Positions 24,830-36,685 of a stretch of 64,000 bases of DNA are shown piece after piece (positions within the stretch are counted from its first letter, which is position 1; every line of letters begins with the position of its first letter). Under the pieces are notes generated by a model. The model was not told the DNA's origin, did no database searches, and worked only from the letters and a program-made list of their open reading frames with translations. The stretch is taken from NCBI GenBank assembly GCA_963854835.1, contig OY978527.1, forward strand, positions 35,735,040-35,799,039, in the 5' to 3' direction. The DNA comes from Megamerina dolium (Eukaryota; Arthropoda; Insecta; Diptera; Megamerinidae). Made by a program: the position numbers and the translations under genes.

Positions 24830-25023
24830 TTTAAAACTACCTCTTCAAATTCAAAGGATACAACATCCCTGATCTAGTCTTTCATAATAGGTAAAATATC
24901 CGGAATAGAAGTTTAAACAAATGTGTTGCAGGAAGTAAACATTTTTTTATATTGATTGAGTGTAGAATAAATATAATTCGTAACTGAAGAAGTGATGAAG
25001 AAAATTAAGTGTCAAAGAGAAGC

Positions 25024-26008
25024 TAAAAAATCTCCTTACAGTCGGCTGGGGCCGACCAAATTATACCCTGCATATGTAGAGATATATATAAAAAGTTTAC
25101 TCTAATATTCATCTCTTTCTTTTATTTCCACTTTTTGAAAAACAATTTTTGCATATACTACTAATTTACACCCGAAATATTTTTGACTTTGACGAAGTAC
25201 TTTGTATGTTATGAGAGTTCAAAAAGGGATAATTTAAAGGAGGTTTTTAAGATAATTCCTAGACTTAGTATGGGAGCTATATAAAAAGTTTGCGTGGCTT
25301 ACCTCTTTCTTGTAAATTCAATTAATTTTTCAATATTAATCCTCACCTTAAATTTGTTTGCCCTACGTTGAATAGTTCGTAAGTTATAGCGGTATAAATT
25401 TTTTAAAATTTTCGCAACTTTGTATGGTAGCCCCATTAAGAAGTGGGCGTGGCATGTTGATTTTTTGCCAGATTATGTACAACTATCATATTAATCTAAG
25501 AATTAATTATGATTGTTCTAGACAGAAGATTGCAGAAGCCGCGGCTATCTCAATTTAAAAGAATTTCAGTCATTTTGTATGGGGGCTACAATAAACAGTG
25601 GGCATGGCGAGCCCATTTCCTGTGAACCTAGTTGCTCGTGCAATACTAATGCACACCTTAAATCTCGTTATTCTACGCTGAATAGTTTGCAAGTTATAAC
25701 CGGTAACATTTTTGGTCGTGGCTATTGACCGATCATGTCCAATATCAATTCCCTCCGTACCCTTGGATCATAGGTTACTTGTGCTAAATTTCGTCGAAAT
25801 AGCTCAATATTTACTCAAGTTATCGTGCGAACCAGCCAGGTGACAGACAGACGGATGGACGGACGGACGGACGGATATCGTTAAATCGAAAATTTAAGCG
25901 ACGCTGATCACGAATATATCTATATCTCCGGAGATTCCTTCAAGTGGACACAAACATCTGACCGAAATGAATATACCTTGCATATTGCATTATGCAGGGT
26001 ATAAAAAG
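25024..26008 (+). mobile_element. INE/DINE-like element, shorter copy
   Basis: Same ends as the copy at 18.2 kb (CAGTCGGCTGGGGCCGACCA and ATATTGCATTATGCAGGG). Fewer internal modules and a short (GACG) array at 25858-25876. Length is about 985 bp against 1,600 bp, consistent with loss of tandem modules. Confidence 0.75.
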
Positions 26009-26039
26009 AGTTTCGTTACATTTGAAACTGCAGCTTTCT

Positions 26040-26216
26040 GCTTTATTTTGAAATGGCAGATCTCTTGTGACATCACTTTAGCTGAGCTTTGTCACTAAGC
26101 ACTTTTAAAAATTTTGGTTTGCCTACAAAAAAATCTTTTCGATATTAAAATTGTGCTTCGGTCCGGGACCTATAGATCAGATGGCCAATGCACGATCCAC
26201 TGAGCTACGGCTTAGA
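26040..26216 (-). mobile_element. tRNA-derived SINE, degenerate
   Basis: GCCGTAGCTCAGTGGATCGTG (minus) marks the head. The body (CTTGTGACATCACTTTAGCT on the plus strand) matches the family. It is truncated at the 3' side and abuts a second copy head to tail. Confidence 0.7.
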
Positions 26217-26222
26217 CAGATT

Positions 26223-26512
26223 AAAAATAATAAATATATGTCATTTATAATCCCCGGAGGGCTCTTTGGCTGAGCTTCTCTTCCAAGACCGTTGAGCGTG
26301 TTAAACAGCGTTAGAAGGGACCTACTTATTTTAGCCGGCCCGAACCGGCTCTTTTCTTTTAGAAGCTTATTCATGGCAAGTCGTTACTGCCGGAAGAATT
26401 GCCAATTGGTTACCGTTCGAAATAGAAATTTTTTCGGTATTAAAGTTATGCTTCAGCCGGGCTTGAACCCACGATCTACAGATCAGAAAGCTAACGCACT
26501 AACCACAAACAG
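26223..26512 (-). mobile_element. tRNA-derived SINE, head decayed
   Basis: Runs from the type-1 tail (AATAAATATATGTCATTTAT, CCCGGAGGGCTCTTTGGCTG) to a degraded head with TTCAAGCCCGGC (B box, minus strand). Same orientation as the preceding copy. Confidence 0.75.
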
Positions 26513-26924
26513 TTTTCGTCATTAAAATATATATAAACGAGTATTATCGGAGTTTCTGTGCATTTAATGATTAATGCTTATTGATTTAGCCTGGTGGCTA
26601 ATGTATCTGCCTACGAAACTGATCTCGAATCATATGTATGGGTTCGATGATCGATCTAGAGACGTCATCTAATTATATGTTTATACTTTATTTTGTTTTC
26701 TAATTTTTTTATTATATTTGTAACTCGAATTTAGCGTGTTACAACGCTGTGCTACATACGGATGAGCTCCCTGCTCATAACACTCATCATAATGTTGGAT
26801 GGAAATATTGCATATCATATCATATTGAAAAAGGAAAAATTAGATACATCTATCAAAACTCCCTAACACCCATTAAATAATGTATGAGTAAAATGGTTTA
26901 CGTATGCAAACATTTTAACTACTA
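26513..26924. other. Non-coding stretch before Gly-rich gene 2
   Basis: Nothing recognised. Confidence 0.35.
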
Positions 26925-26930
26925 TTTATT
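26925..26930 (-). terminator. Polyadenylation signal of Gly-rich gene 2
   Basis: AATAAA on the minus strand about 100 bp after the stop codon at 27032. Confidence 0.5.
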
Positions 26931-27031
26931 TCGGTAAGTTATTTTCAAAACAATCATGTAACATTGGGTAAAAAGAAGTGAGTCTAAAAGATTATAATAA
27001 CTTCGGCAGTACAATAAATTTATATGATAAT

Positions 27032-27490
27032 TTACCAGGAACCACCTTTCTTTCCACCATAGCCTCCTTTACCACCACCATAGCCTCCTTTACCACCACC
27101 ATTTCCACCACCATAGCCTCCTTTACCACCGCCATTTCCACCACCATTACCACCAGCTTTCCAACCGCCACCAGCACCACCACGACCATTTTTAGAGCCA
27201 CCTCCATATCCACCACTGCCAGATGAACCTTTCCAGCCACCAGATGAACCACGAGATTTGCCACCTTGTCCGTAACCAGATTGTCCCATTTGCCACCCTT
27301 TAGCGCCACCACCACCACCTCCACCACTAGCACCACCGTATGCACTCAAGCCATGTGAACCTCCACCACCGCCACCGCTTTGCCAGCCACCACCACTACC
27401 ACCACCAGCACCACCGCCACCACCACCCAAGTATCCAGCTGAGACTGCAGCTACGAGCCCAATAAGTATGATTGCAACACTGAGACGCAT
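27032..27490 (-). CDS. Secreted Gly-rich cuticle-like structural protein 2
   Basis: A single exon encodes 152 aa. The ATG at 27490 opens the signal peptide MRLSVAIILIGLVAAVSA, followed by GYLGGGGGG as in gene 1. The upstream in-frame extension starts with TTG and is 5' UTR. The mature region is GGGG with S, A and W spacers in the first half (GGWQSGGGG, SHGLSAYGG) and basic GGYGGGKGG/GGNGGGK repeats in the second, so its net charge is higher than in gene 1. It ends KKGGSW. TATATAAA and TCAGTT initiator-like motifs stand at the right distance upstream. A role in cuticle or another secreted matrix is inferred from composition; no R&R domain is present. Confidence 0.88.
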   Translation of the reverse strand: MRLSVAIILIGLVAAVSAGYLGGGGGGAGGGSGGGWQSGGGGGGSHGLSAYGGASGGGGGGGAKGWQMGQSGYGQGGKSRGSSGGWKGSSGSGGYGGGSKNGRGGAGGGWKAGGNGGGNGGGKGGYGGGNGGGKGGYGGGKGGYGGKKGGSW

Positions 27491-27651
27491 TCTAATTGAA
27501 TATTCACTACTTTTGATTTTCTCTAAACAAGTATTTGACAAGTAGGACTTGAAAGGGTTCTATTCTTTCTCGATTAATCAATTGCAATTGATTGTGTTGT
27601 TCAACCTCACTTGTTGGTTGAACTGATGCTGGATATAGATTTAAATACGCC

Positions 27652-27659
27652 TTTATATA
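27652..27659 (-). promoter_or_regulatory. TATA box of Gly-rich gene 2
   Basis: TATATAAA on the minus strand, with the arthropod initiator-like TCAGTT at 27626-27621 about 35 bp downstream. The leader of about 130 nt contains no ATG before the chosen start. Confidence 0.7.
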
Positions 27660-27660
27660 C

Positions 27661-28775
27661 AAATTGCGAAATTGATAGATTTTCGCGCACATTTTGCGCA
27701 ATTAGTCAAGTTCACTTAATAAATAATTTACAACATAAAACGAATTGGATTTATTGCAACCAATGTGGCATAATCATCATCATCGTCATCATCATCATCA
27801 CTATCAATATCATCAATATTATCTTTATTATTATCGTTATGAGAATGTATGTAAAGAACAAATGAATATATGAACATAAATACTATAGTCGAATCGAATG
27901 AATCACAAATTATGTTCCACTAATTGGCAAGAATCAAAATTATCAAAAATGCTATAATGTTTTTAAAACGTTTTGATTTAATCAACAGCAATATAAAATT
28001 CATTATACAAACTAAATAAAAAAAAAAATTATTTTTATAAAATTAAAATAAAATTCTTCCCATCCTCATATCATTCATTGGTGTTCGAATGCAAGTGATT
28101 ATCAGAAATTTCATAAATTGTACTCACTCGAAAAAATAAATAAGATTATTAATTTCAATCCATATAGGTATGACGTAATTGTAAATTTAATATACAACAA
28201 CATTCTAATTTTTTATGTTGTACAACACATTATAAAATTTATTTTTAAAGAACCGCACGCACACACACACACACACAAGAGTATGTGTATTAATTATGTA
28301 GGTACAATGAGACGACTACTGGAATCGTTAACATTTTAAATAGTTCTGTATAAAATAAGTAATCCATCAATTCAAATGGATAAATGTTAACAATAATCAT
28401 CAATATTATCCACTTAAAATGTACAGTATCACTTCCTGAGACGTTTAGTATTAATTAATATTAATAATAGCTATGTTGTATGTATACGTAACTATAAGTA
28501 GATTACCTTAGAAAGTTGTAGATTTAAATTTATGAGAAGCCCTTGTGTGTGTAATACGTTAACCCTAACATCGAATAGCACAAGCAATTTTAATAAGATT
28601 TTTGTTTGTTGAATAATTTGAGTATAACATCCGAATATATATATGTTCAATATTTTTGTTTGGATATTAAATGACATCAAATAATGTAATTACCAAAAAG
28701 TGGTAATTACCAAAAAGTGGTACAAAGAGAGAAAGGGTGATGAGATAGAGATAAAAAGATACTTGAAAGCGCCTG
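27661..28775. other. Non-coding stretch
   Basis: Holds an ATC/TCA-rich run at 27775-27815, a (CA)n run near 28258-28277 and a 17-bp direct repeat at 28684-28719. No gene seen. Confidence 0.45.
28684..28719. repeat. Two tandem copies of a 17-bp unit
   Basis: GTAATTACCAAAAAGTG occurs twice in immediate succession. Each unit also folds weakly (TACC...GGTA). Confidence 0.7.
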
Positions 28776-28779
28776 AGTA

Positions 28780-29800
28780 GAGATGTAAATTTTGAACACT
28801 CTTTCTGTCGTGATGAAAATGTTAATCTGAGTATCTGACCAGATTGCTCAGTTCTTCATTGGGTAGAACTTGGTTAAGTATTGATCCGTGCGACATAAGA
28901 AAATGTTATTTCATCAGCATACATACATTAAAATGTCGTCATAGTGAAGAGTAAGAAAAGTATAATTCTACCTTGAGGAACCCCAGAAACGACTTCACTA
29001 TTATTCTAAGTGAAAAACCCCCTAGCACGTTGGTGGAGTAGATTCACTTTTTAAAAAACCAATCTTGGACATAAAGATAATTGAACTAATAGCCTAGACA
29101 GACGGTAGCCTAATTCCGGATTACCGGCGCACTTAATCCGAATAAAATAATAACCTGACAGACGGCAGTATTGCGGATTAACGAAACGGCTGATTGCTGT
29201 TTTATTAGGTCTGTCCACTTACATTACTATCACTATCAATTTCTGTGTTCTATCTTCTGTCTTCTCATATCTCTCGATATGAGAAAATCTACAAGAAGTA
29301 CGTGAACTGAAAACTATCAGAAACTTGTAAATTGACATTCACCGTTCATAATTGACAGTTGGATTTATTTGTTCGCCAACACTTTTCATGTTGAAAACTG
29401 TAAACAATTGTTGAAAGTTTTTTGTTAGCGAACACACCTAATATTTTGTAAAATGGATGGAGAAAAATTCACAATAGACAATTTTCAGCAGTGTTGCCAT
29501 CGCAAATTGCCCTAATCCTCTTTTATTTTGAGAATTAACTCATAGAGTTTACTCGGATTAGCTGCAGTTAATGCCCGAGTTAATTCGAATTAACTTGGTA
29601 ATCCTGAATTAGGCTGCCGTCTGTCTAGGCTATAAGGCAATGAAAATTCTATTTCATTAATAAGACCTCGAATATTTTAGGAATAACATAAAGTTTGGCA
29701 ATTCCTCTATAATTACCAATAGAAAAACGACTTCCACTCTTGCGAAGATGGTGAATAAAGGACTATTTGCACAATTGTGGGCAAATTTAATGTTTAAGTG
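28780..29800 (-). mobile_element. CR1-like LINE relic interrupted by a MITE
   Basis: On the minus strand near 29000-28900 the frame VVSGVPQGRIILFLLFT and then YADEITFSY are the QG and YADD blocks of an RT, with YADD changed to YADE. The upstream part of the RT (29800-29640, then 29088-29010) continues on the other side of the MITE at 29090-29632. The element resembles the one at 16.1-17.3 kb. It has stops and is inactive. Confidence 0.6.
29090..29632. mobile_element. MITE of about 540 bp with long terminal inverted repeats
   Basis: Left end GCCTAGACAGACGGTAGCCT then AATTCCGGATTACC. The right end, on the other strand, is GCCTAGACAGACGGCAGCCT then AATTCAGGATTACC. TA flanks both sides (29090-29091, 29631-29632). 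A second, weaker copy of the terminal motif (CCTGACAGACGGCAGTATTG) lies at 29152-29171. No transposase is encoded. The MITE splits a CR1-like LINE relic. Confidence 0.85.
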
Positions 29801-29829
29801 AAGATTTGAAGATTTTTGGCCAAAGATAA

Positions 29830-30739
29830 TACAGGGCGATTTTTTATTAAGAGCCTTCAGATTTGAATTAAAAAAAATACATAAAATTTAGAGAAATGTA
29901 TGAAATCTTTTATTTGAGACGATAGAACGATCTATATAATTCAATGTTTAAAGATGATTTCATGTAAATGTTGACTGCGGCTGCGCCTCAAATGGTTTAT
30001 ACACTGGGTCCAATTTTGGCATACTCTCTCCAACATATCGGCCCATATCTCACAAAAAAATTCTTTAATATCGGCTTCCAGTACGTCAACCACACGTCAT
30101 AGTACCATGAAAAATAGTCTAAAGGCGTTAAATCGCACAATCTAGGGGGCCAACTGACCGGCTTCAACTGTGAAATAAACTGTTCACTGATTTCGTCTCT
30201 CTATTGGACCATTGTTTCGCATACTGTGCGCCATGTGACACCGTCTTCTTGAAACCACGTGTCAACCAAGTCCAGCTCTTCCATTTTGGGCAAAAAAAAG
30301 TTTATAATCATCGCACGGTAGCGCTCGACATTCACAGTAACGTTCCTGCATTCATCTTCTTTGGAAAAGTACGGTCCAATGATGCCACCGGCCCATAATC
30401 TACACCAAACAGTGCATTTTTTGGGATGCATTGCCAGTTCTTCCAATGCTTCTGGCTGCTCTTAATACCAAATGTGGCAATTTTGATTGTTTACGTATCC
30501 ATTCCACCAGAAATGAGCTTCGTCGCTGAACACAGAAAAGTGCACAATACACTTTCTTAACCGAACATGAATTTTGATAATAAAATTCAATAATCTGCAA
30601 GCGTTGTTCGTTTGTAAGTCACTTGATGGTTAAATTATAGACCAAACTGAACACGTTTGACGGTAACATGTTACACGAAAACAGCTGAGCTGCCAAAAAC
30701 AGTGCTGGCAAAAAGAAAATAGCCAAAAAATCACCCTTA
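29830..30739 (-). mobile_element. Internally deleted Tc1/mariner-like transposon with visible terminal repeats
   Basis: The ends are TACAGGGCGATTTTTTATTA on the left and, reading inward from the right, TAAGGGTGATTTTTTGGCTA, each next to TA. Minus-strand frames give LQIIEFYYQNSCSVKKVY (N-terminal helix-turn-helix), then jump directly to FSDEAHFWWNGYV, LWAGGIIGPYFSKEDECRN and FFLPKMEELDLVDTWFQEDG (catalytic core with the second Asp in FQEDG). About 100 residues between them are missing. GPLDCAI near 30150 marks the third-Asp region, damaged. Same family as the relic at 15.2-15.8 kb. Non-autonomous. Confidence 0.78.
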
Positions 30740-31034
30740 TGTATAAATGGTCAGCATAACTATGAAGATAGATGTCGGATTATCGGGTACAAAAAAGAAA
30801 AAAACAAACGTCTCCAGTTTACAAGAAATGCTCAATAATGAAGCAGTATGAAGATATAAAGATGAGGAATGGAGAATTCAGTTGAGTAGTAGTAGCAGAT
30901 TTTAAAAAATTAGGAAACATATTAGAAATATCTTAGTAAATATTCGATTCGATCATTATGTTTCATCGAAAATGTTTGCAAAACTTATTAGACTTTGTAA
31001 AAGACACAACTTAACTCTCATTGTACAGTTAATA

Positions 31035-31365
31035 CTGAGTGAGGTCTTTGCCAAGGTAATTCATTATCGTGTGACTTCTTCAATCTGATTATGGATAAAA
31101 CAATTGAGCAGAATCGACTAGAACATGTGAATAAAGGCAATCCGAAATATTTAATATCAACGAACAAAAAGTGCTGGCACGTTACTATTGACAACTATGC
31201 TTTCGAAATAGTTAAGTTTGAAGATCGTCCGAAGGGTCATACGTTGTAAACAGATGCTGGCCAGCCAAAAAAGAGGGCGCAGATAAAGAGGTTGGCCAAC
31301 CTACATTGGAAGGATCAATTATTGGAGAACTTGACAGATGTTGTGATAATACTAGCTGCTGACTT
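31035..31365 (+). mobile_element. Degenerate GTAA-type LINE fragment
   Basis: TCATTATCGTGTGACTTCTT, GGCACGTTACTATTGACAAC and the 3' piece ACATTGGAAGGATCAATTAT then TGGAGAACTTGACAG match the copy at 41.2 kb. Large internal parts are missing. Confidence 0.7.
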
Positions 31366-32105
31366 GCGACACAAGGGTATTATCTACAAAAAAACTACTA
31401 GAGTAGAAAAAAAATGGGGCCATATGACAGCCACACCATATTTCGAAACTGAAATTGGAGACCTTTGTCGAACGGGTGCAACAATTTCGTAAAATCTTCA
31501 TAAATATCATGTTCATGATAACAACAATTCGCAAAACATTCAAATTTGGAACCAGGGCGCAATGCGCCCTTCACGCTACTTAAAAGATTCTAATCCTTCA
31601 TATGCTTTTAAATTGATAATTGCAATTTTATGAGTGCCATAAATATGGAGATGTTAATATGATTGATTAAACGAATACTATTACTACTAGTAATAAAATG
31701 TTTTTTTTTTCTATTTGATTGCAATTTTTTAATACAATTTGTATCACGATAAATTCATTATATTTTAAAGCTTCATCACGTACATATACATATTTCTCTC
31801 TTTGTCTAGCATGTGTAATTATTAAAAAATAAATTGAATGAAATTAATACTCGTCAGTCAAATATTTTTGTTAAGAGTATTGCAACATTGTAAAATAATA
31901 ATAACCGGTTTTCCAATAGGGACTGATGTATTTTAATTTTTAATATAATATCAAGATGTCTTTTTTTTGAACTATCACTTGCATTGACAATTAGAAAATA
32001 GTAAATACAATTTGAACAATAGATAGAATACCATTTTAACTTTGGATCCAAGTAGTCAACGATAGAACCTTTTTCTAAATTTCATGGTGTAGCAGTACAG
32101 CAAAG
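31366..32105. other. AT-rich non-coding stretch
   Basis: Nothing recognised. Confidence 0.4.
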
Positions 32106-32466
32106 AAAAAAAAAATAAATAAATATGTGGCACTTATAAGTCCCGAAGGGCTCTTTGGCCAAGCTTCTCTTCCATTACTGTTGTGCGTGTTAAATTTTGG
32201 ACAGGATTAAAAGGAATCTTTTTATTTTAGCTGGTTCTGAAGGGCAGAACTCTAGTTACATCACTTATCTTGAGCTTTGTGACAAAGTTCTTTTAGAAGC
32301 TTTTCCAAAGTAAATTGTTATTGCCGAAAGAATCACCAATTGCTTGATGGGTACCGTTCGAAAGAAAAATCATTCGTAATAAAATTTGTTGTGCTTCAGC
32401 CCGGGATTAACCCCACAACCTACAGACCATAGGGCCAACACATTAAACACTGAGTTACGACACCCA
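32106..32466 (-). mobile_element. tRNA-derived SINE, full-length type-1 copy
   Basis: Read on the minus strand: head ATGGGTGTCGTAACTCAGTG, a degraded B box (GTTAATCCCGGGC), body with the GTGACAAAG and GGTTCTGAAGGGCAGAAC blocks, then the tail CACATATTTATTTATTTTTT. About 360 bp. The head mutations indicate age. Confidence 0.8.
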
Positions 32467-32990
32467 TTTGCAGTACTACAAATGGAGAGCTTTAGAATCT
32501 AATGATTGATGCATTTTCATGGACTGAAAATAAAAAAAATATTTTTAAATAACTTCTTCCAGTTTTTTTTTGGCACACCCTGTACAATGGACATATATTA
32601 CCTAAATAATAGTTATTCCAAATGTGATTGAAATTTTCATAACTATTGGAATGATTTATTATGCACATACAAACTATGTGTGCATTAGTTATGGGATAAT
32701 GGGGATTTTGATATATAGCAAATCTCTACTTTTTAATGGTTTACCAAAAATGCGAGATTAGATTCCTTTACAAAATTGAAGCTTTTGTAAAATTTATTCC
32801 ATCCACTCCTAGTAGTCGTCACTAGAAAATGTATGGCCGATTGCCTTCAACTGTAATTCCCTGTTTCCAATGAAATTAAAAAAAAAAATACTTCAACTTA
32901 ATTTAAAAATTCGAATATTTATTATTCTGAACACAATTTAAACTTTTATTAATGACTCGGACATAACACTTTGCGACAGGAGTAACAGAA
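32467..32990. other. AT-rich non-coding stretch
   Basis: Nothing recognised. Confidence 0.4.
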
Positions 32991-32994
32991 TTTA

Positions 32995-33200
32995 CCATGC
33001 ATAGTATCAAAACTGATAATACACCACTGATGGAGCAATGTCTGGTAAATATGGCGGATGGTGTAATATTTCCCAATTTCTATTCTTATTCTTCTAAATA
33101 GTTTTTAACCGGTTGTGCAATGTGTAGTCTGGCGTTGTCATGTTGAAAAGTTAATTTGTTGGGTTTACTCAACCATTCTGATCAGTTTTCTTCAATAGCT
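32995..33200 (-). pseudogene. mariner transposase C-terminal relic
   Basis: The minus strand gives KLTFQHDNARLHIAQPVKNY (second catalytic Asp in HDNAR) and NWEILHHPPYLPDIAPS (third Asp in PDIAPS) at the spacing of DD34D mariners. One stop lies between them. Nothing N-terminal remains. Confidence 0.75.
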
Positions 33201-33517
33201 CTCTTGAAAGGTATTAGTAGTCGCCTGTAAGTAATGACATCGGCAGTAATACATGGTACACATTGTACACACCCACTCTCTCCAATACGCCTACCCAATA
33301 CATTTACCTTTAAGGGATGGACGTCCCCCTTAAGTAAACAAACAAATTAAAAATGGGAAAACGAAAGAACACCTGCAAACAAATTTTGTCCTTTTTAATG
33401 TCGATCAAATTGAGCGTGGAGCAAAATTTATATTTCGTTTCAAGTCTCATTCGAGTGTTCTGGATATACGTTCTATTATTTTTCGAATTTTAAAAAAATA
33501 CTATAGTACATTCTCAG

Positions 33518-33796
33518 TGGGTGCCGTAGCTCAGTGGTTAGTGCGTTGGCATTCTAATCTGTAGGTCATGGATTCAATCCCTGACTGAAGCATAACAAAA
33601 TTTAATATCGAAAAGATTTTTTTTTTTTCGAACGGTACCCACCTGATGGCAAGAATTGACAATTTTTCGGCAGTAACAATTTGCCAAAAATGCTTTGTAA
33701 AAGAGCTCTGTGACAAAACTAAGATAAAGTGATGTCACAAGGATTCTGCTCTTCGGAACTGGCTAATATAAGTAGGTCCCTTCTAATGCTGCCTAA

Positions 33797-33827
<31 letters not shown>

Positions 33828-35070
33828 GCTTTTTATTGGATCTTTCTAAAATTACTTAGAAACTAACAATATGTAATCAAATCTTACAAACTAAATAAAA
33901 TTATGTGATATTCCCAACGTTCCATCACAATTTGTTGAGTCACGAGGTATAGCAATTTTACAGCATATTCAGTGTGTCTTTTCTTTTTAATCGACGATGC
34001 CCCGTGCTCAGCAGCAATTGCCTAGCAAGGGGATTCGGATGACTGTGTAATTTTTGAATGTAGATTCTGCAAGACGTTGCAACTTCCTCAGAAATTGTGG
34101 GTACATTTAAATCTCGATGGATGTTAACGTTCCTCATATACCAAGGCGCGTTTACAATAATTCGCAGACACTTGGATTGTATTCGCTGCAATTTTTCGAT
34201 ATTTGAGGGAGATGCGGTGCCCCAAAACTGAATACCATAAGTCCAGATTGGCTTCAGGATTGCTTTATATAATAGCACATTGTATTCGAGATTCAACTTT
34301 GATCTTTTGTGTAACAGCCACCATAACTGATTAATTTTAAGCTTAATCTGAGTTTTCTTTGCCTCTATGTGATTTTTCCAGGTCAGCCTTCTGTCGAGGT
34401 GAATACCCAAGTACTTTGTTGAGGAACATTGTGGATTGGCCATTAATTTTAAGTGGGGGACATGTATCTGGCCTTAGCGTGAAGGTTACATGTACGCTCT
34501 TTGATTCATTGACTTTTATACGCCATTTTGCTAGCCAGATTTCGAGAGAATCGATATGAGTCTGCAGGAGTTTAGTAGCTTCTATGGGGTTAGAGCGAGA
34601 GCACAATATTGCCGTATCATCTGCAAAGGTCGATATAAATGTATGGTGATTGCTGGGCATATCTGTAGTGTATAAGAGATACAGTAAGGGGCCCAAAACG
34701 CTTCCTTGAGGAACGCCAGCGTGAATATCCAATGGATTTGTTGTGTAATCCATTGTGACATTTGCAGGCAGTAAAAGTTTGAGTTTGTAAATAAGGCCAT
34801 CGTGCCATACTTTATCGAAAGCTTGAGTGATATCAAGAAAGCTGCTGAGCAATACTTTTTTTCTTCAAAAGTGTTCCTTATCAGAGTTACAATGCGGTGG
34901 ACTTGTTCTATTGTGCCGTGCTGTTTTCTAAATCCAAACTGATGTTGAGGAATCAGTTGGTTGACATTAATAAATGCTGCCTAATGCTGTGGTATAAAAA
35001 TTGGTATTTCTGGTCTAAGTGTGTCCTCTCAGGGAGAAGGCAGCCACATAACCTAACCTAACCTAACCTA
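33518..35070 (+). mobile_element. tRNA-derived SINE split by a Jockey-like LINE
   Basis: The head GGGTGCCGTAGCTCAGTGGT is intact, with A box and B box (GGATTCAATCCC). The body runs to 33797 and resumes at 34985 with GCTGTGGTATAAAAATTGGT, then the type-2 tail GTGTGTCCTCTCAGGGAGAA, GGCAGCCACATAACC and four CCTAA units ending near 35070. The interruption is the LINE at 33798-34972. Confidence 0.85.
33798..34972 (-). mobile_element. Jockey-like LINE, 5'-truncated
   Basis: The insertion is bracketed by a 13-bp target-site duplication AATGCTGCCTAAT at 33785-33797 and 34973-34985. It ends in poly(A), seen as poly(T) on this strand. The ORF2 remnant holds [40 protein letters not shown] and [10 protein letters not shown] (RT palm with the catalytic FADD). 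After one frameshift near 34440 it continues with YLGIHLDRRLTWKNH and the C-terminal part to a stop at 33958. This matches jockey-clade RT order. The 5' end, endonuclease and ORF1 are absent. The frameshift means it is inactive. Confidence 0.9.
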
Positions 35071-36351
35071 TAGTAAATTTGATAGGATAGTCCCCTATGG
35101 AATATAGATAGATGGTGAGGTTTATAGGTGTTAGAAATTCATTTTATAACTCTTGGGGTGACTGATGGACAGCTGTGGGCCATTTGTCTTATTTTCTCCC
35201 ATTTATACCCTCTCTAGCCCCACCAATTTGTGCATTTTCTTGGGGAACTACACAAAATAAAGGGTTTCTGCATATGGAAATATCGAAATCGAAAAATCAT
35301 TCACTAACCCATAGCTAATATATACATTTGTATGTAGAAGAAAACATATTAACAAATGAATGTATGTTTCTAATATCAATTGTTTCAAATCGCCAATGGT
35401 ATGTAAATACGAGTATAATTTATAAATTGATGTGGTCATCATCAATCATCATTATTCATCACTCCACTTATATGTACAATATTATGTATAGTGCAGTTCC
35501 TGATGCACAATCATTTCAACTTAAGGCTTAAAGTAAATACTGCTGCTGCTGTTGCATCATTAACCTTCAAAACTAGTGGCAACTTTTACATTAATATTTT
35601 TGCATAAATTTCAATTTAATTAATGAGACTTTTTACTATTTTAATTACAATACTAATGCATATACACGTACATAGTTATGTCGTTAGATACATACACACG
35701 TAAATATGTTTGATTTGTATATCAGCCATTACTTGTTTATTTCGCTATGGTATGTATTTATAATACATAATTGTTCGTATTCTTACTTCTAACAATAATT
35801 CATTTATTTTTATGTGAATTTTATTATTATTATTTTGTACATACAAACATATTTGAATAACGCAAAAACAACAGCAACAAATACAAATCATCAATTAATG
35901 TTTTAGAAGAAAAAAAAAAAATTAATAAATAAAAATAAGTAAATCAATAAATGAAAACAAAACAAAAAATATAAATTGTAAATTCATTAATTCTTCAACT
36001 ATATATGTACTAGTATAAATATGATGCCTTGGCATTCTCCAAATCAATTTGTACCATTATGTACACTGAAGAAAATGGCACTTGAGCGAGAATGGATAAA
36101 TATCTAAGAACAGAAAACAGATCCTGCATATATTGCATAGGTGTTATGGAACCACCCCTCTCTTAGTAGTTTCATTATCTACACTTCTAAAGTGATCTGA
36201 CATTTCTATACGAATACTGGTTTATAAGAGTAGTGCTAGAGTAATGACGTGTTTCTATATTCGATAAAGTTTTATATTAGATACTAGATAGTGTATTTCA
36301 AGATGTTTGATTTAGAATTCCTAAGCTGACTGATTAATGGTGTTTGTTTTT
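35071..36351. other. AT-rich non-coding stretch
   Basis: No gene recognised. Short frames near 35.2-35.5 kb have no domain. Confidence 0.45.
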
Positions 36352-36359
36352 TGCAGCAT

Positions 36360-36685
36360 TGGTTATGTTAAGTTAGGTTATTGTGGCTGCCTTTGGAGAG
36401 GACATACTTAAAACGATATTAAAAGGAATCTACTTATATTATCCGCTTCCCAACGACAGAATCCTTGTGACATCACTTTTTCTGAGCTTGGTCATAGAGT
36501 TCTTTAAGAAGCTTTTCATGGCAATGTGTTACTACCGGCAGAATTGCCAATTGCTTGCCGACAGGTGGGCACTGTTCGAAAGAAAAATCTTTTCGGTAAT
36601 AAAGTTGCAACAGTCGGGTATCGAAGCTATGACCAATGGATCAGAAGGCCAATACATTAACCATTGAGCTACTGCACCCATTTTA
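36360..36685 (-). mobile_element. tRNA-derived SINE with type-2 tail
   Basis: On the minus strand it starts TGGGTGCAGTAGCTCAATGG and ends at ACCTAACTTAACATAACC. An 8-bp target duplication TGCAGCAT flanks it (36352-36359, 36686-36693). About 325 bp. Confidence 0.8.

Noticed and set aside
33518..33595. tRNA gene (TAGCTCAGTGGTTAG and GGATTCAATCCC boxes)
   Set aside because: It is the head of a SINE: the boxes are followed by the SINE body, and many dispersed copies exist. The cloverleaf is degenerate.
35043..35070. Telomeric CCTAA repeats
   Set aside because: Only four units, attached to the SINE type-2 tail. Flies generally lack this telomere repeat, and other copies show the same tail inside chromosome sequence.
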